Origin: MED-G105 sp039819085
GTDB taxonomy: Bacteria; Pseudomonadota; Alphaproteobacteria; Caulobacterales; Parvularculaceae
NCBI GenBank assembly: GCA_039819085.1
Contig: JBCBSQ010000018.1
Span: 1 to 48,766 of the forward strand
Length of the DNA stretch: 48,766 nucleotides
Reading direction: 5' to 3'
The translations under genes were made by a program, and so were the position numbers. Below are positions 16,446 to 24,545 of this stretch, one piece after another (within the stretch, counting starts at the first letter, position 1; the number at the start of each line of letters is the position of its first letter). A model generated the notes under the pieces. The model saw nothing but the letters and a program-made list of their open reading frames with translations, had not been told where the DNA came from and ran no database searches.

Positions 16446-18062
16446 TCAGTCGTTTCTGAAAGTGGGCTCTACGATGGCGTTGGAGGCGCGTTCATAGGAG
16501 CGGCCAATGCGGAGGACTCTCTCGTCCTCCCAGGCCGTTCCAATAATCAGAAGGCCGAGCGGCAGTCCGTCGGTCTCGCCCATCGGAACCGATAGAAGCG
16601 GATAGCCGGCGATGGCTCCGAGCCATCCCGCGCCGACCCGCGCGCGGTCTTCTTTTTCTTCTTCTGGATCCTGAAGCATGTCCGCTTCTTTCGCCGCATG
16701 CGGGTCGGGGAGCTGCGGGGCGGGTCGCCTGTCCGGCATCACAAGCGCTTCGACGTCATGCTCCGTAAGAAGACGGTCGACGCCATCGGGCCCGGCGGCC
16801 CGTTTCAACGCCGCCTTAAGCTCTAAATAGTCCGGATCGTCGAGGCCCGGCGCTTTGGCGGCGTCCAGGAAGATCGATTGGTCAAAAAGCGGCATCTCGA
16901 CGTCGGCGTTGGCGTCATTGAAGGCGATGAGATCGGCGAGGCTTCGCGTCCTGACGTCAGGAGCGGCGGTTTCAAGATAACCGTTCAGTCCGTCCTTGAA
17001 CTCCGCAAGCAGGAGCTTCAAGGGGCCGCCGTCAAAGACGGGGTCCGGCTTGAAGTCATCGATCTCCACAAGGATCGCGCCTTCGGCTTCGAGCGCGTTG
17101 AGGGCCGCATTGAAAACGGCGGAGATTGCGGGGTCGTCGCCTTCCGCCCATCGGAAAACGCCGATCCGCATGCCGGCGACGCCGTCCTCGATGCGGGCGA
17201 GATAATCCGTCTTGCGATCATCCGCCTCCGCCGTCGCCGGATCGGCCGGATCGGACCCGGCGAGGACGCTCACCAACATTGCGGCGTCCCGGACGCTGCG
17301 CGCCATGGGGCCGGCGGTATCCTGGGACGCTGAGATCGGGACGATATGCGTGCGCGACAGGAGGCCGACCGTCGGTTTAAAGCCGACGACGCCGTTCATT
17401 GCGGCGGGGCAGGCGATCGAGCCGTTCGTCTCCGTACCGATGGCGAGCGGCGCGAGCATCGCGGCGACCGCGGCGCCGGACCCTGATGAAGAGCCGCAAG
17501 GGTCATGCGCGAGGTGATGCGGATTGCGGGTTTGGCCGTTGACGCCGCTCCAGCCGGAGATGGAATCATACGAGCGGAAGTTGGCCCATTCCGACAGATT
17601 TGTCTTGCCGAGGATGATGGCGCCCTCCGCTCTGAGGCGGGAGATGATCGGCGCGTCGCGCCCGGTTCGATTGTCCTTAAGGGCGAGGGAGCCCGCCGTG
17701 GTGGGGAGTTCCGTGGTCTCAATATTGTCCTTCACGAGCACCGGCACGCCATGGAGCAGGCCGCGGGCGCCGCCCGCACCGCGTTCCGCATCGCGCGCCT
17801 TCGCGTCTTCGATCGCATTCGGATTGATCGAAATGACGCTCCGGATCGCAGGCCCTGATCGATCGATCTTTTCAATTCGCGCCAAATACGCCCGAACGGC
17901 TGCTTCGCTGGTGAGCTCTCCGCCGGCGAGCCGCGTCTGCAATTCTTCAGCGGTCATTGCTGGCGCGACGGGAAAGTCGCGCGCGTCATCAGGCGGCGCC
18001 TCCCTGGCGCAAGCGGCGAAAAAAAGCGCGCCGAACCCGACGGCGAGAAGACGAGTGGTCAT
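16446..18062 (-). CDS. lipoprotein amidase, amidase-signature family
   Basis: The product is 538 residues. A lipoprotein signal is likely (LAVGFGALFFAAC, lipidated C18), so it would be anchored in the envelope. The amidase-signature triad is K111 in GVPVLVKDN, cis-serine S191 in CGSSSGSG, and nucleophile S215 in TNGSIACPA; the last two are 24 residues apart as in characterised members. The ATG at 18062 has AGAGG seven bases upstream; a TTG two codons earlier is less well placed. It hydrolyses an unknown amide. Being convergent with the isoaspartyl peptidase suggests shared periplasmic nitrogen scavenging, which is inference. Confidence 0.87.
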   Translation of the reverse strand: MTTRLLAVGFGALFFAACAREAPPDDARDFPVAPAMTAEELQTRLAGGELTSEAAVRAYLARIEKIDRSGPAIRSVISINPNAIEDAKARDAERGAGGARGLLHGVPVLVKDNIETTELPTTAGSLALKDNRTGRDAPIISRLRAEGAIILGKTNLSEWANFRSYDSISGWSGVNGQTRNPHHLAHDPCGSSSGSGAAVAAMLAPLAIGTETNGSIACPAAMNGVVGFKPTVGLLSRTHIVPISASQDTAGPMARSVRDAAMLVSVLAGSDPADPATAEADDRKTDYLARIEDGVAGMRIGVFRWAEGDDPAISAVFNAALNALEAEGAILVEIDDFKPDPVFDGGPLKLLLAEFKDGLNGYLETAAPDVRTRSLADLIAFNDANADVEMPLFDQSIFLDAAKAPGLDDPDYLELKAALKRAAGPDGVDRLLTEHDVEALVMPDRRPAPQLPDPHAAKEADMLQDPEEEKEDRARVGAGWLGAIAGYPLLSVPMGETDGLPLGLLIIGTAWEDERVLRIGRSYERASNAIVEPTFRND

Positions 18063-18250
18063 GACCAAGCCTCTAAAGACCGATTTTGATTAGCTTTATT
18101 AGCTGACGCTTGTCGCTTTCGAAACCCGCCGGCCCCTATCCGCATCCGGATCACGTTTGCGCGGGTCAAGCAATCGCGATTGGCGCTTGAGGACGTGCGC
18201 GCGCGAGAGTGGCGCCGGCGATGAGAGTGAATGGAAGGGAGGCCCTGGCG

Positions 18251-18793
18251 ATGGATCGTAGATCTCGAAGCCCTGGATGGTTCGCAATGACGACGGGCGT
18301 TATCGCTTTGGTCGTCGTCCTTCTCGATACGAGCGCCGCCGCGGAAGCGTCGAGCGAGCGCGCGACGATGGCGCTGGGCGCCTGGACGCCCCCCAAAATG
18401 GACGCCGTCATCGAGATTGCGCCGTGTGGAGATGAGTTGTGCGCGACACTTACAAAGCACGCCTACGCCGGCCTCGCGGACCATGACGCACTGAACCCTG
18501 ATCCGGCCCTCAGGCGTCGGCCGCTGGTCGGCGCGACAATCCTGGAGGGCTTGACGCGCAAATCAGGGACCAAGTGGCGCGGCGGCGCGCTTTATGATCC
18601 GAGGACCGGCAAGTCCTATATGGCGAAGATCGAATTGCTTGACCAGGAGCGCCTGAAGATCGTCGCGTGCGTGGGGCCGGGCCTTTGCAAGGGGTATGTC
18701 TGGACGCGCTATCGCGAAGTGGATCCGCTGAAGCCTTCGCAAGAGCTGATCGCAATGGCGGCCGCCGGCGGGCTGGACGCCTACAACGACTGA
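18251..18793 (+). CDS. DUF2147 family secreted protein
   Basis: The product is 180 residues. The signal peptide is about residues 1-32 (FAMTTGVIALVVVLLDTSAAAEA). The mature part shows the DUF2147 order: an opening like GAWTPPKMDAVIEIAPCGDELCATL, then GGALYDPRTGKSYMAKIEL, then GLCKGYVWTRY at the end. Such periplasmic beta-rich proteins have no settled function. The ATG at 18251 is preferred because GGGAGG lies eight bases before it; GTG at 18209 and ATG at 18221 are in frame but lack one. It is convergent with radC, 4 bp between the stops. Confidence 0.8.
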   Translation: MDRRSRSPGWFAMTTGVIALVVVLLDTSAAAEASSERATMALGAWTPPKMDAVIEIAPCGDELCATLTKHAYAGLADHDALNPDPALRRRPLVGATILEGLTRKSGTKWRGGALYDPRTGKSYMAKIELLDQERLKIVACVGPGLCKGYVWTRYREVDPLKPSQELIAMAAAGGLDAYND

Positions 18794-18797
18794 ACCG

Positions 18798-19508
18798 CTA
18801 GGTCAGCAACCCCAGTTGACGAAAACTCGCTTCGGACTTGTGTCCGATGATCAGATGATCGTGCACGGAGATGTTCAACGCCTTCGCCGCCTTGACGATC
18901 TCCATGGTCATGGCGATGTCGCCGCGCGACGGCGTCGGGTCGCCTGACGGATGATTGTGGACCAGGATGATGGAGGAGGCGTGGAGCTCCAGCGCCCGCT
19001 TGACCACTTCGCGCGGATAGACGGGCGTGTGGTCCACCGTGCCTTGCTGCTGGGCTTCGTCGGCGATCAGCTTGTTCTTCCGATCAAGGAATAAAATCCT
19101 GAACTCTTCGGTCAGCTTGTCCGCCATGGCGGCTCGACAATAAGCGACTAGATCGTCCCAGGATCCGACAACCTGGCGGTCGATGACGCGCTCCTGCGCC
19201 ATTTTGACCGCCGCCGCCTGAACGATCTTCAAGTCCGTCGCAACGGCTTCAGAGACGCCTTTGACTTCCGTCAGACGCTCAATCGGCGCGCCGAGCGTTT
19301 CGGCGAAGCCGCCGAAGGCGGCGATCAGATCCTTGGCGAGCGGCTTGACGTCCCGGCGCGGGATCGCCCGGAAGAGGACAAGCTCCATAAGCTCGTAATC
19401 GTTGAGGGCGTTCGCGCCGGCGCGGCGGAACCGCTCACGCAAGCGCTCGCGATGGCCGGCGCGGTGATCCGTGGGCTGCCTATTGGCGTCCTTGGCGGGG
19501 TCAGCCAC
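18798..19508 (-). CDS. radC: RadC/JAB-domain DNA repair-associated protein
   Basis: The product is 236 residues from a GTG start at 19508. The N-terminal half has a helix-hairpin-helix-like segment (LTEVKGVSEAVATDLKI near 79-95). The C-terminal half is the JAB/MPN metal-site domain with H184, H186, S188 and D197 in VHNHPSGDPTPSRGD. The family was linked to DNA repair but its enzyme activity is unproven. The ORF runs on to 19622, but that would overlap the upstream membrane gene. The GTG lies 11 bp after that gene's stop, so radC is probably the last gene of a map operon. Confidence 0.88.
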   Translation of the reverse strand: MADPAKDANRQPTDHRAGHRERLRERFRRAGANALNDYELMELVLFRAIPRRDVKPLAKDLIAAFGGFAETLGAPIERLTEVKGVSEAVATDLKIVQAAAVKMAQERVIDRQVVGSWDDLVAYCRAAMADKLTEEFRILFLDRKNKLIADEAQQQGTVDHTPVYPREVVKRALELHASSIILVHNHPSGDPTPSRGDIAMTMEIVKAAKALNISVHDHLIIGHKSEASFRQLGLLT

Positions 19509-19519
19509 GGCGCGCGGCT

Positions 19520-19813
19520 CTAGCTGAGGCCTGCGGCGCGCATAGACGCGGCGATGGTTCCGATGACAAGGGCGATGTAGACGGGAAGGGCGACGACCGC
19601 AAGCGCAACGCCTGTCAGCCATCCTCGCGCGAACCGCCCGACAAGGAGCGCCACAAAGGCCACCGTTCCGACAATTGGCGTCAAGAACATCAGATCAGTC
19701 GCTTGATCAGTTGGAAGGCTGACAAAGACGGGCGTCGCGGCCGCGGCGAGGCCAGCCGCCGCAAGCGCCCCGCTGACGGCCTGGGCGCGCGGAGCGCTTA
19801 GAACCCACCTCAT
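19520..19813 (-). CDS. small membrane protein, unknown
   Basis: The product is 97 residues with three hydrophobic segments (about 13-30, 41-60, 66-90). Its ATG overlaps the map stop codon by 4 bp (ATGA), so it should be translated by coupling with map. radC follows 11 bp later. I recognise no family. Its fixed place between map and radC suggests the three are co-expressed, but no function follows from this. Confidence 0.6.
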   Translation of the reverse strand: MRWVLSAPRAQAVSGALAAAGLAAAATPVFVSLPTDQATDLMFLTPIVGTVAFVALLVGRFARGWLTGVALAVVALPVYIALVIGTIAASMRAAGLS

Positions 19814-20661
19814 GAATAAGGCGGACGGTCGCGGCGCGCCGGTGAGGCTGTGAAGATCTCGCAGCCGTCCTCCGTGACGCCGATCGAATGCTCGAATTGC
19901 GCCGAAAGAGACTTGTCGCGCGTGACCGCCGTCCAGCCGTCCTTCAGCATCCGCACATCCGGCTTGCCCTCGTTGATCATCGGTTCGATCGTGAAGAACA
20001 TGCCCGGCCGGAGCTCGGTCGCCGGCGCGCGCTGGACGCCTGCGAAGCGGTCCCGATAAGAACCATAGTGCACGACGTTTGGCGCGTCGTGAAAGACCCG
20101 TCCGAGACCATGGCCGCAGAAATCCCGGACGACTGAGAACCCTTTGGCTTCGGCGATCTTCTGGATCGCTTCGCCGATGTCGCGCAGGGTTGCGCCGGGC
20201 TTCACCGCGCCAATGCCCGCCATCATGGCTTCGTAGGTCGTGTCGACGAGGCGGCGCGCCTTCACTTTTGGTTCGCCTGCGAAGTACATCCGGCTCGTGT
20301 CGCCATGCCAGCCGTCGACGATCACTGTTACGTCGATGTTCATAATGTCCCCGTCCTTCAAGAGGCGGTCAGACGGAATGCCGTGGCAGATAACGTGGTT
20401 CAGGGAAATGCACGTCGCATGGCGATAGCCGCGATAGCCGATGGTCGCCGAAAGGGCGCCATGGTCGAGGACGAATTCGCGGACCAGCGTGTCGAGATCG
20501 GCGGTCGTCGCGCCGGGATGGACATGGTCCGCGAGCATGTCGAGGCAAGAGGCGGCGAGCCGCCCGGCGGCACGCATACCTTCAAAGTCCTCCTTGGAAT
20601 GAAGGCGGATCTCCCCGGTGCGCACTGGCGCGGGTTCGGCTGTGGCGATGGCGTAGGTCAT
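19810..20661 (-). CDS. map: type I methionine aminopeptidase
   Basis: The product is 283 residues. It removes the N-terminal methionine from nascent proteins in the cytosol. All five metal ligands are in place: D110, D121, H184, E226 and E257; H93 (ICHGIP) is the conserved substrate-binding histidine. The N-terminus is about 20 residues longer than in E. coli. The upstream leader contains a 15-bp tandem repeat. Translation appears to continue into a small membrane protein and radC. The assignment is secure. Confidence 0.95.
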   Translation of the reverse strand: MTYAIATAEPAPVRTGEIRLHSKEDFEGMRAAGRLAASCLDMLADHVHPGATTADLDTLVREFVLDHGALSATIGYRGYRHATCISLNHVICHGIPSDRLLKDGDIMNIDVTVIVDGWHGDTSRMYFAGEPKVKARRLVDTTYEAMMAGIGAVKPGATLRDIGEAIQKIAEAKGFSVVRDFCGHGLGRVFHDAPNVVHYGSYRDRFAGVQRAPATELRPGMFFTIEPMINEGKPDVRMLKDGWTAVTRDKSLSAQFEHSIGVTEDGCEIFTASPARRDRPPYS

Positions 20662-20673
20662 TGCGTCTCCATA

Positions 20674-20733
20674 GCGCCCTTCTCGAAAGCGCCCTTCTCG
20701 AAAGCGCTCCAGTCGAAAGCCCCCTGGTCGAAC
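20674..20733. repeat. 15-bp tandem repeat, four units, upstream of map
   Basis: Two perfect copies of GCGCCCTTCTCGAAA (20674-20688, 20689-20703) are followed by two diverged copies (20704-20718 GCGCTCCAGTCGAAA; 20719-20733 GCCCCCTGGTCGAAC). TCGAA is kept in all four. The array starts 12 bp upstream of the map start codon, so it lies in the map leader or promoter. A second short direct repeat, GCCCTATCC, occurs at 20777-20785 and 20791-20799. Confidence 0.85.
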
Positions 20734-20842
20734 GGGGCTCCTAGCGGATGGCGTTGTCGCAGGGTCGGAGCCAGAGGCCCTATCCCTGAAGCCCTATCCG
20801 TCAGGCTGTCTTGCGACACGCGGGGGTGCGGCCTGTCGGTCC

Positions 20843-21547
20843 TTACAGCTCCACCGGCAACTGACGGCGCGCAGCCACCCCTTCTAGCGTAATTTCACAG
20901 TCATAACACAGCGTTTCAACCCCGGCCGCATGCGCTTCGCGCAGGGTCGACGCGTAGACAGCGTCGAGATCGTCCGCTGGCCGGAATCGCTCACAGTCCA
21001 TCCGCTGAACAATGAACAGCATGACGGCGCGCGCGCCGGCGGCTTTGACAGCCATGAGATCGCGCAAATGCTTCGCGCCGCGGGCGGTGACGCAGTCCGG
21101 GAACTCCGCGAGGCCCTTCTCGCGCATCAGATGGACGTTTTTCACCTCAACATAGGTGGCGGGATCGCCGCTTTCGCCATCCAGCAGAATATCAATCCGG
21201 CTGTTTTCCCCATATCGCACTTCGCGCCGCAACGACGCATACCCGCTGAGCGCCGGCACGTCGCCGGCTTCGATCGCTTCGGCGGCGATCTTGTTCGGAT
21301 TGTTGGTGTTGATGGCGACGGGCCCGCCGTCGACTTCGATGAGTTCAAAGGTATGCGGAAGCTTGCGGGTCTTGGACGGGCTGAGCGACACCCACGCCGG
21401 CGCGCCCGGCGGCGCGACCCCCATCATCGAGCCGGGATTGGGGCAGTGCACCGTGATCGTCTCGCCGTTTTCAAGCTCGATGTCCGCCAGGAAGCGCTTG
21501 TATCGCTTGATAAGCGCGCCGGGCAGAAGAGGCGATGGAAACTTCAT
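20843..21547 (-). CDS. sfsA: SfsA family DNA-binding/nuclease-like protein
   Basis: The product is 234 residues with the layout of SfsA: LIKRYKRFLADIELENGE near the start, VHCPNPGSMMGVAPPG, PHTFELIEVDGG, and the nuclease-like core GENSRIDILLDGE…ATYVEVKNVHL with D, E and K positioned as in PD-(D/E)XK folds. E. coli SfsA was reported as a DNA-binding sugar-fermentation stimulator; its true activity is unclear. The ATG at 21547 matches the E. coli N-terminus; a frame opening at 21583 adds 12 unlikely residues. It lies upstream of map on the same strand, 181 bp apart. Confidence 0.92.
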   Translation of the reverse strand: MKFPSPLLPGALIKRYKRFLADIELENGETITVHCPNPGSMMGVAPPGAPAWVSLSPSKTRKLPHTFELIEVDGGPVAINTNNPNKIAAEAIEAGDVPALSGYASLRREVRYGENSRIDILLDGESGDPATYVEVKNVHLMREKGLAEFPDCVTARGAKHLRDLMAVKAAGARAVMLFIVQRMDCERFRPADDLDAVYASTLREAHAAGVETLCYDCEITLEGVAARRQLPVEL

Positions 21548-21632
21548 CTTCGGGCATTGGCGCCTCTCGCTGCGCCGCGTCAAGTCCTGGAGCGTGGACG
21601 GGGGAGACGAGGGGTTCCGGCGCAGCGCAGAA

Positions 21633-22724
21633 TCAAAGCGTTCGCTGCAACAGTTCAGGATGATTGCGAACGTCGAGTTTTCGATAAATCGATTTGATGT
21701 GTGTCCGGATCGTTTCCCGCGAGACGCCGAGGGCGGCGGCGACCTCAGACGGAGCGGACAGAAAAAGCAAGTGCTTGAGGACGATCGCCTCTTTTTCGGT
21801 CAGGCCGAAACGCGCCGCGGCGATGGAAGCGGCGCCTTCAAGTCGCGCGTGCCGGTCTTCGACCAGGATCATGGCGACTGCTTGTTCGCATGGAACCGGC
21901 GTCGTCGGCGCCGGCGAAACAGTGATCCGCCACGGCGCTTTTCCCGATGGCCGTCGCCCAAGGCGGGCGGGGCTTGCGGCGCAGGCGCGATCCGCTGACG
22001 CAATGGCGTGAATGTCGCGGTGAACCGCGTTGTGCGCCGCCGCGTCTTGCAAGACTAGTCTGTGGCCGAACAATGTCATACCGTCGTTGCGGGCGGTCAT
22101 CTCTTCAAGGCGCGACCCATGGAAGACAAGCCGCCCGCGAGCGTCGGCCAGGGCGAAGGCGCGGGTCGCATCTTCGGTTTGAGTAAAGATCGAACCGAAC
22201 TGCAGCCCCAGCGCAATATTAACCGATCGTACGACATGAGAGTGTAGGAAACGGAACTCCGAAATCTCGCGCTCGTCGACGTGTCCGATGCTTTCGCTGC
22301 GCTGAATAGCTAGCGCCGCGACGGCGCCGGTCGTTGGCCTTGAGACCGACCCCAAATAGAACCCGCCATCGGTTTCGTCGCGCAGAAACCCAATCGCCTC
22401 GTCTCGTGAGCGCTCGTTTTCCTCAGAATGGAGATAATCATAGACGACGTCAGCACTCGGATTAGACGCCACATAGCGGAATCTCGGGCAAACAGGCGTG
22501 AACCGTTCATTATAGGCGTGAGCGGCTTCCAAGTTTAGGCCTTGTATCACGGCGAGTGGGACGCTCGCCGACGTCTCGTCGACAATAAAGAGCTGCGTTC
22601 CGACGCCGTGGTACCGCGCTGTTATCGCGGCAAGGGCGTCTTCCCAGGGCTTGTCGCCTGTTGCGGCGGCGTAAAGCCCCGCGACGATGTTTGCAAAGTC
22701 TTCGGGATCGGCCGCCGTGTTCAT
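21633..22724 (-). CDS. LuxR-type HTH regulator, copy A
   Basis: The product is 363 residues. A LuxR-type helix-turn-helix occupies the last 60 or so (FGLTEKEAIVLKHLLF then VSRETIRTHIKSIYRKL). The first 300 residues form a sensor region with no family I can name. It shares the DYLHSEE, DGGFYLGSVS and IQRSESIGHVDERE blocks with the product of the upstream gene. Its start abuts the stop of copy B with no gap, so the pair is one operon. There is no receiver domain and no membrane segment, so a cytosolic ligand sensor is likely. Target genes are unknown; the divergent VPLPA-like gene is a candidate. Confidence 0.8.
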   Translation of the reverse strand: MNTAADPEDFANIVAGLYAAATGDKPWEDALAAITARYHGVGTQLFIVDETSASVPLAVIQGLNLEAAHAYNERFTPVCPRFRYVASNPSADVVYDYLHSEENERSRDEAIGFLRDETDGGFYLGSVSRPTTGAVAALAIQRSESIGHVDEREISEFRFLHSHVVRSVNIALGLQFGSIFTQTEDATRAFALADARGRLVFHGSRLEEMTARNDGMTLFGHRLVLQDAAAHNAVHRDIHAIASADRACAASPARLGRRPSGKAPWRITVSPAPTTPVPCEQAVAMILVEDRHARLEGAASIAAARFGLTEKEAIVLKHLLFLSAPSEVAAALGVSRETIRTHIKSIYRKLDVRNHPELLQRTL

Positions 22725-23804
22725 TTATCCGCTTAGCTTTGTGATAAGCTCGGCGTGGCCCGCGACGCCGCACTTTCCATAGATTGACTTCGTGTGGGTC
22801 CTAACGGTCTCGCGACTGATGTCGATCTTGCCGGCGATGGCTTTGGCGTTTAGGCCACGCAAGAGAAGGGCTGCGACCTCCGTCTCCCGCTCCGACAGTC
22901 CGTAGCCGGACGCCGCGCGCGCGACGTCGTCCTTGATCTTGGCGTCAACGTCCTGGACGGCGAGCATCGCGCGCGCATGGGTGAGCGGCAACACAGTGTT
23001 TTTTGGCGCGGGGGTGACGGCGATTTTGTACGGCGCGGCGCCGGAGGGTCGCCGGGCGTGGCGCACTGGCGAGGCGGTCATGAGATCCGTAGCGGCGTCG
23101 ATGTCCTGCGCGATGCGCGCCGCCGCGCCTGCGTCAGCGATCCGCAAACGGCCGCCTTCAATGTCCAGCCCGTCCGACGCCGCTGCAAATGAGGTGACGC
23201 CTTCATCGGCGAAAAGTACCGCGCCGTCCGCTCCGACGAAGGCGAAGCCCATATGGCCGCCATTGGACCCATGATGAAGCTGGGCGAAGTTCAGATGCAA
23301 TGCGATTGAGATCGCGCGCTGGAAATGCGTCTGGATGAGGGCGCCGAGCCTCAGCTCGCTTGCGTCCGCATGGCCCACCCGCCGGCTACGTTGGAGGGAA
23401 AGGCCGACCATATGGCTTGAAACCTGCGGGGCGGCGAGCCCGACATAGTAGCCGCCATCGACTTCCCGCCGGTAAAAATCATAGCACGGATCAAGCCTGA
23501 GGTCGGTCTCGGAAGAGTGCAGGTAGTCGTAATATATTGGCAGGTCCGGTCGTTCAAAGAGGTGCCCTGTGCGCACGCAACTCGCCAGAAACGCGTCCTG
23601 ATATCGCGCCAAGGTGCGCGCGTCGATCTGATGGGTGATGTCGAGCGCGACCTGGGATGTCTCATTGTCCAGCATCCACAAATGCGCCGAGCTCGCATTG
23701 AACACAGACGAGAGTTGCGCCAGCGCATCGGCCCAGTCCCGCTCGCCGAGCGCGGAAGCGTAAAGCGCGTCAATGACGCTGAGCGTCTGATCCGCCTGCA
23801 TCAT
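22725..23804 (-). CDS. LuxR-type HTH regulator, copy B
   Basis: The product is 359 residues and a tandem paralogue of copy A. The C-terminal LuxR helix-turn-helix is clear (YGLSERETEVAALLLRGL, then ISRETVRTHTKSIYGKCGV). The sensor half has matching blocks (YYDYLHSSET, DGGYYVGLAA, LQRSRRVGHADASE). The sensor region is not an obvious autoinducer-binding domain. A 15-bp direct repeat holding a dyad lies 15-47 bp upstream of the start and may be an autoregulatory site. It is divergent from the VPLPA-CTERM-like gene, with 150 bp between starts, a classic layout for a regulator and its target. Confidence 0.8.
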   Translation of the reverse strand: MMQADQTLSVIDALYASALGERDWADALAQLSSVFNASSAHLWMLDNETSQVALDITHQIDARTLARYQDAFLASCVRTGHLFERPDLPIYYDYLHSSETDLRLDPCYDFYRREVDGGYYVGLAAPQVSSHMVGLSLQRSRRVGHADASELRLGALIQTHFQRAISIALHLNFAQLHHGSNGGHMGFAFVGADGAVLFADEGVTSFAAASDGLDIEGGRLRIADAGAAARIAQDIDAATDLMTASPVRHARRPSGAAPYKIAVTPAPKNTVLPLTHARAMLAVQDVDAKIKDDVARAASGYGLSERETEVAALLLRGLNAKAIAGKIDISRETVRTHTKSIYGKCGVAGHAELITKLSG

Positions 23805-23818
23805 TCTCCCCTGCGCTT

Positions 23819-23851
23819 GTCTCTCGAACTGCGTTCGTCTCTCGAACTGCG
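23819..23851. promoter_or_regulatory. direct repeat with internal dyad upstream of luxR copy B
   Basis: GTCTCTCGAACTGCG occurs at 23819-23833 and again at 23837-23851, an 18-bp period. Inside, CGAAC-TGC-GTTCG at 23825-23837 is a perfect 5-bp dyad. The element lies 15-47 bp upstream of the regulator start. Operator function is inferred from position and symmetry only. Confidence 0.5.
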
Positions 23852-23901
23852 CGATCTCACCCTCTGGGGTGATGTTCGTAGGGTGCCGAAGCGGCTAGGG
23901 A

Positions 23902-23923
23902 ACAGTCAAGACTAATTGACTGT
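23902..23923. promoter_or_regulatory. 22-bp inverted repeat upstream of the VPLPA-like gene
   Basis: ACAGTCA at 23902-23908 and TGACTGT at 23917-23923 are perfect inverted copies separated by 8 bp. The dyad is 31 bp upstream of the VPLPA-like start, in the divergent control region shared with the LuxR pair. It could bind a dimeric LuxR-type protein or form a 5' RNA hairpin. Confidence 0.5.
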
Positions 23924-23954
23924 CTAATCGAGAAGTCCGTCGGGGGTTATTGAT

Positions 23955-24545
23955 ATGCGTAAGGTATTGGTCGCCAGCGTTGCGGGCCTTTTGGCGTTCT
24001 ATTCGTCGGCAGCGATGGCGTCGACGGTTGTTGTAGACGGGGCTGGGCAGGCGATTGGCGTTGATGGCGTGGACGTGGCGGGCGTGTCGTTCGATTTTCG
24101 CTTCGCCACGGGCTCGTTCCAGGACAATTTTTCTGGCGGATTAGATCCGGTTCTTGCGGGGAGCCAGGCGAACGCCACGGCGATTGCGCAATCAATCACC
24201 GCCGCTTTCGATGGGACGGTCTATGGCGCCGATACCGACCGCATTTTCGGATGCGAAAACGCGTCCCAGCTGAATACCTCGTGTCAAATCACGATTCCAT
24301 TCCTTGACGAGGCGACACGTGCCTTAGCGGTGAACCTGGTCGAGTTTTCGACGCCGTTTAACGACTTTGTACAGGGCGTGGTGTCGCTAGGGTTGGGCGG
24401 TGAAATTAACACCAATGGAAACGCCGTTTGGGCCGTCGCGTCTCGAGCGTCGGATTCATCTGTCATCCCGCTGCCCGCCGCGTTGCCGCTGTTCCTTGTG
24501 GGGCTTGGCGGGGTTGTCGGCGTGAGCCGCCGGCGGCGCGGCTGA
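23955..24545 (+). CDS. exported VPLPA-CTERM-like surface protein
   Basis: The product is 196 residues. An N-terminal signal peptide (VLVASVAGLLAFYSSAAMAS, cleaved near 22) leads a Gly/Asn/Ser-rich, low-lysine mature region. The C-terminus has the sorting layout of PEP-CTERM/VPLPA-CTERM proteins: IPLPAALPLF, a hydrophobic helix, then RRRRG. Such proteins are thought to be handled by an exosortase at the inner membrane and are often tied to exopolysaccharide or biofilm. No exosortase gene is in the window. Two cysteines (near 96 and 106) could form a disulfide. The next small gene starts immediately after the stop. Confidence 0.82.
   Translation: MRKVLVASVAGLLAFYSSAAMASTVVVDGAGQAIGVDGVDVAGVSFDFRFATGSFQDNFSGGLDPVLAGSQANATAIAQSITAAFDGTVYGADTDRIFGCENASQLNTSCQITIPFLDEATRALAVNLVEFSTPFNDFVQGVVSLGLGGEINTNGNAVWAVASRASDSSVIPLPAALPLFLVGLGGVVGVSRRRRG

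Noticed and set aside
23833..23847. GTTC-N7-GAAC resembling an SOS box
   Set aside because: The half-sites are inverted. Alphaproteobacterial LexA uses the direct repeat GTTC-N7-GTTC, so this is more likely part of the LuxR-linked repeat.
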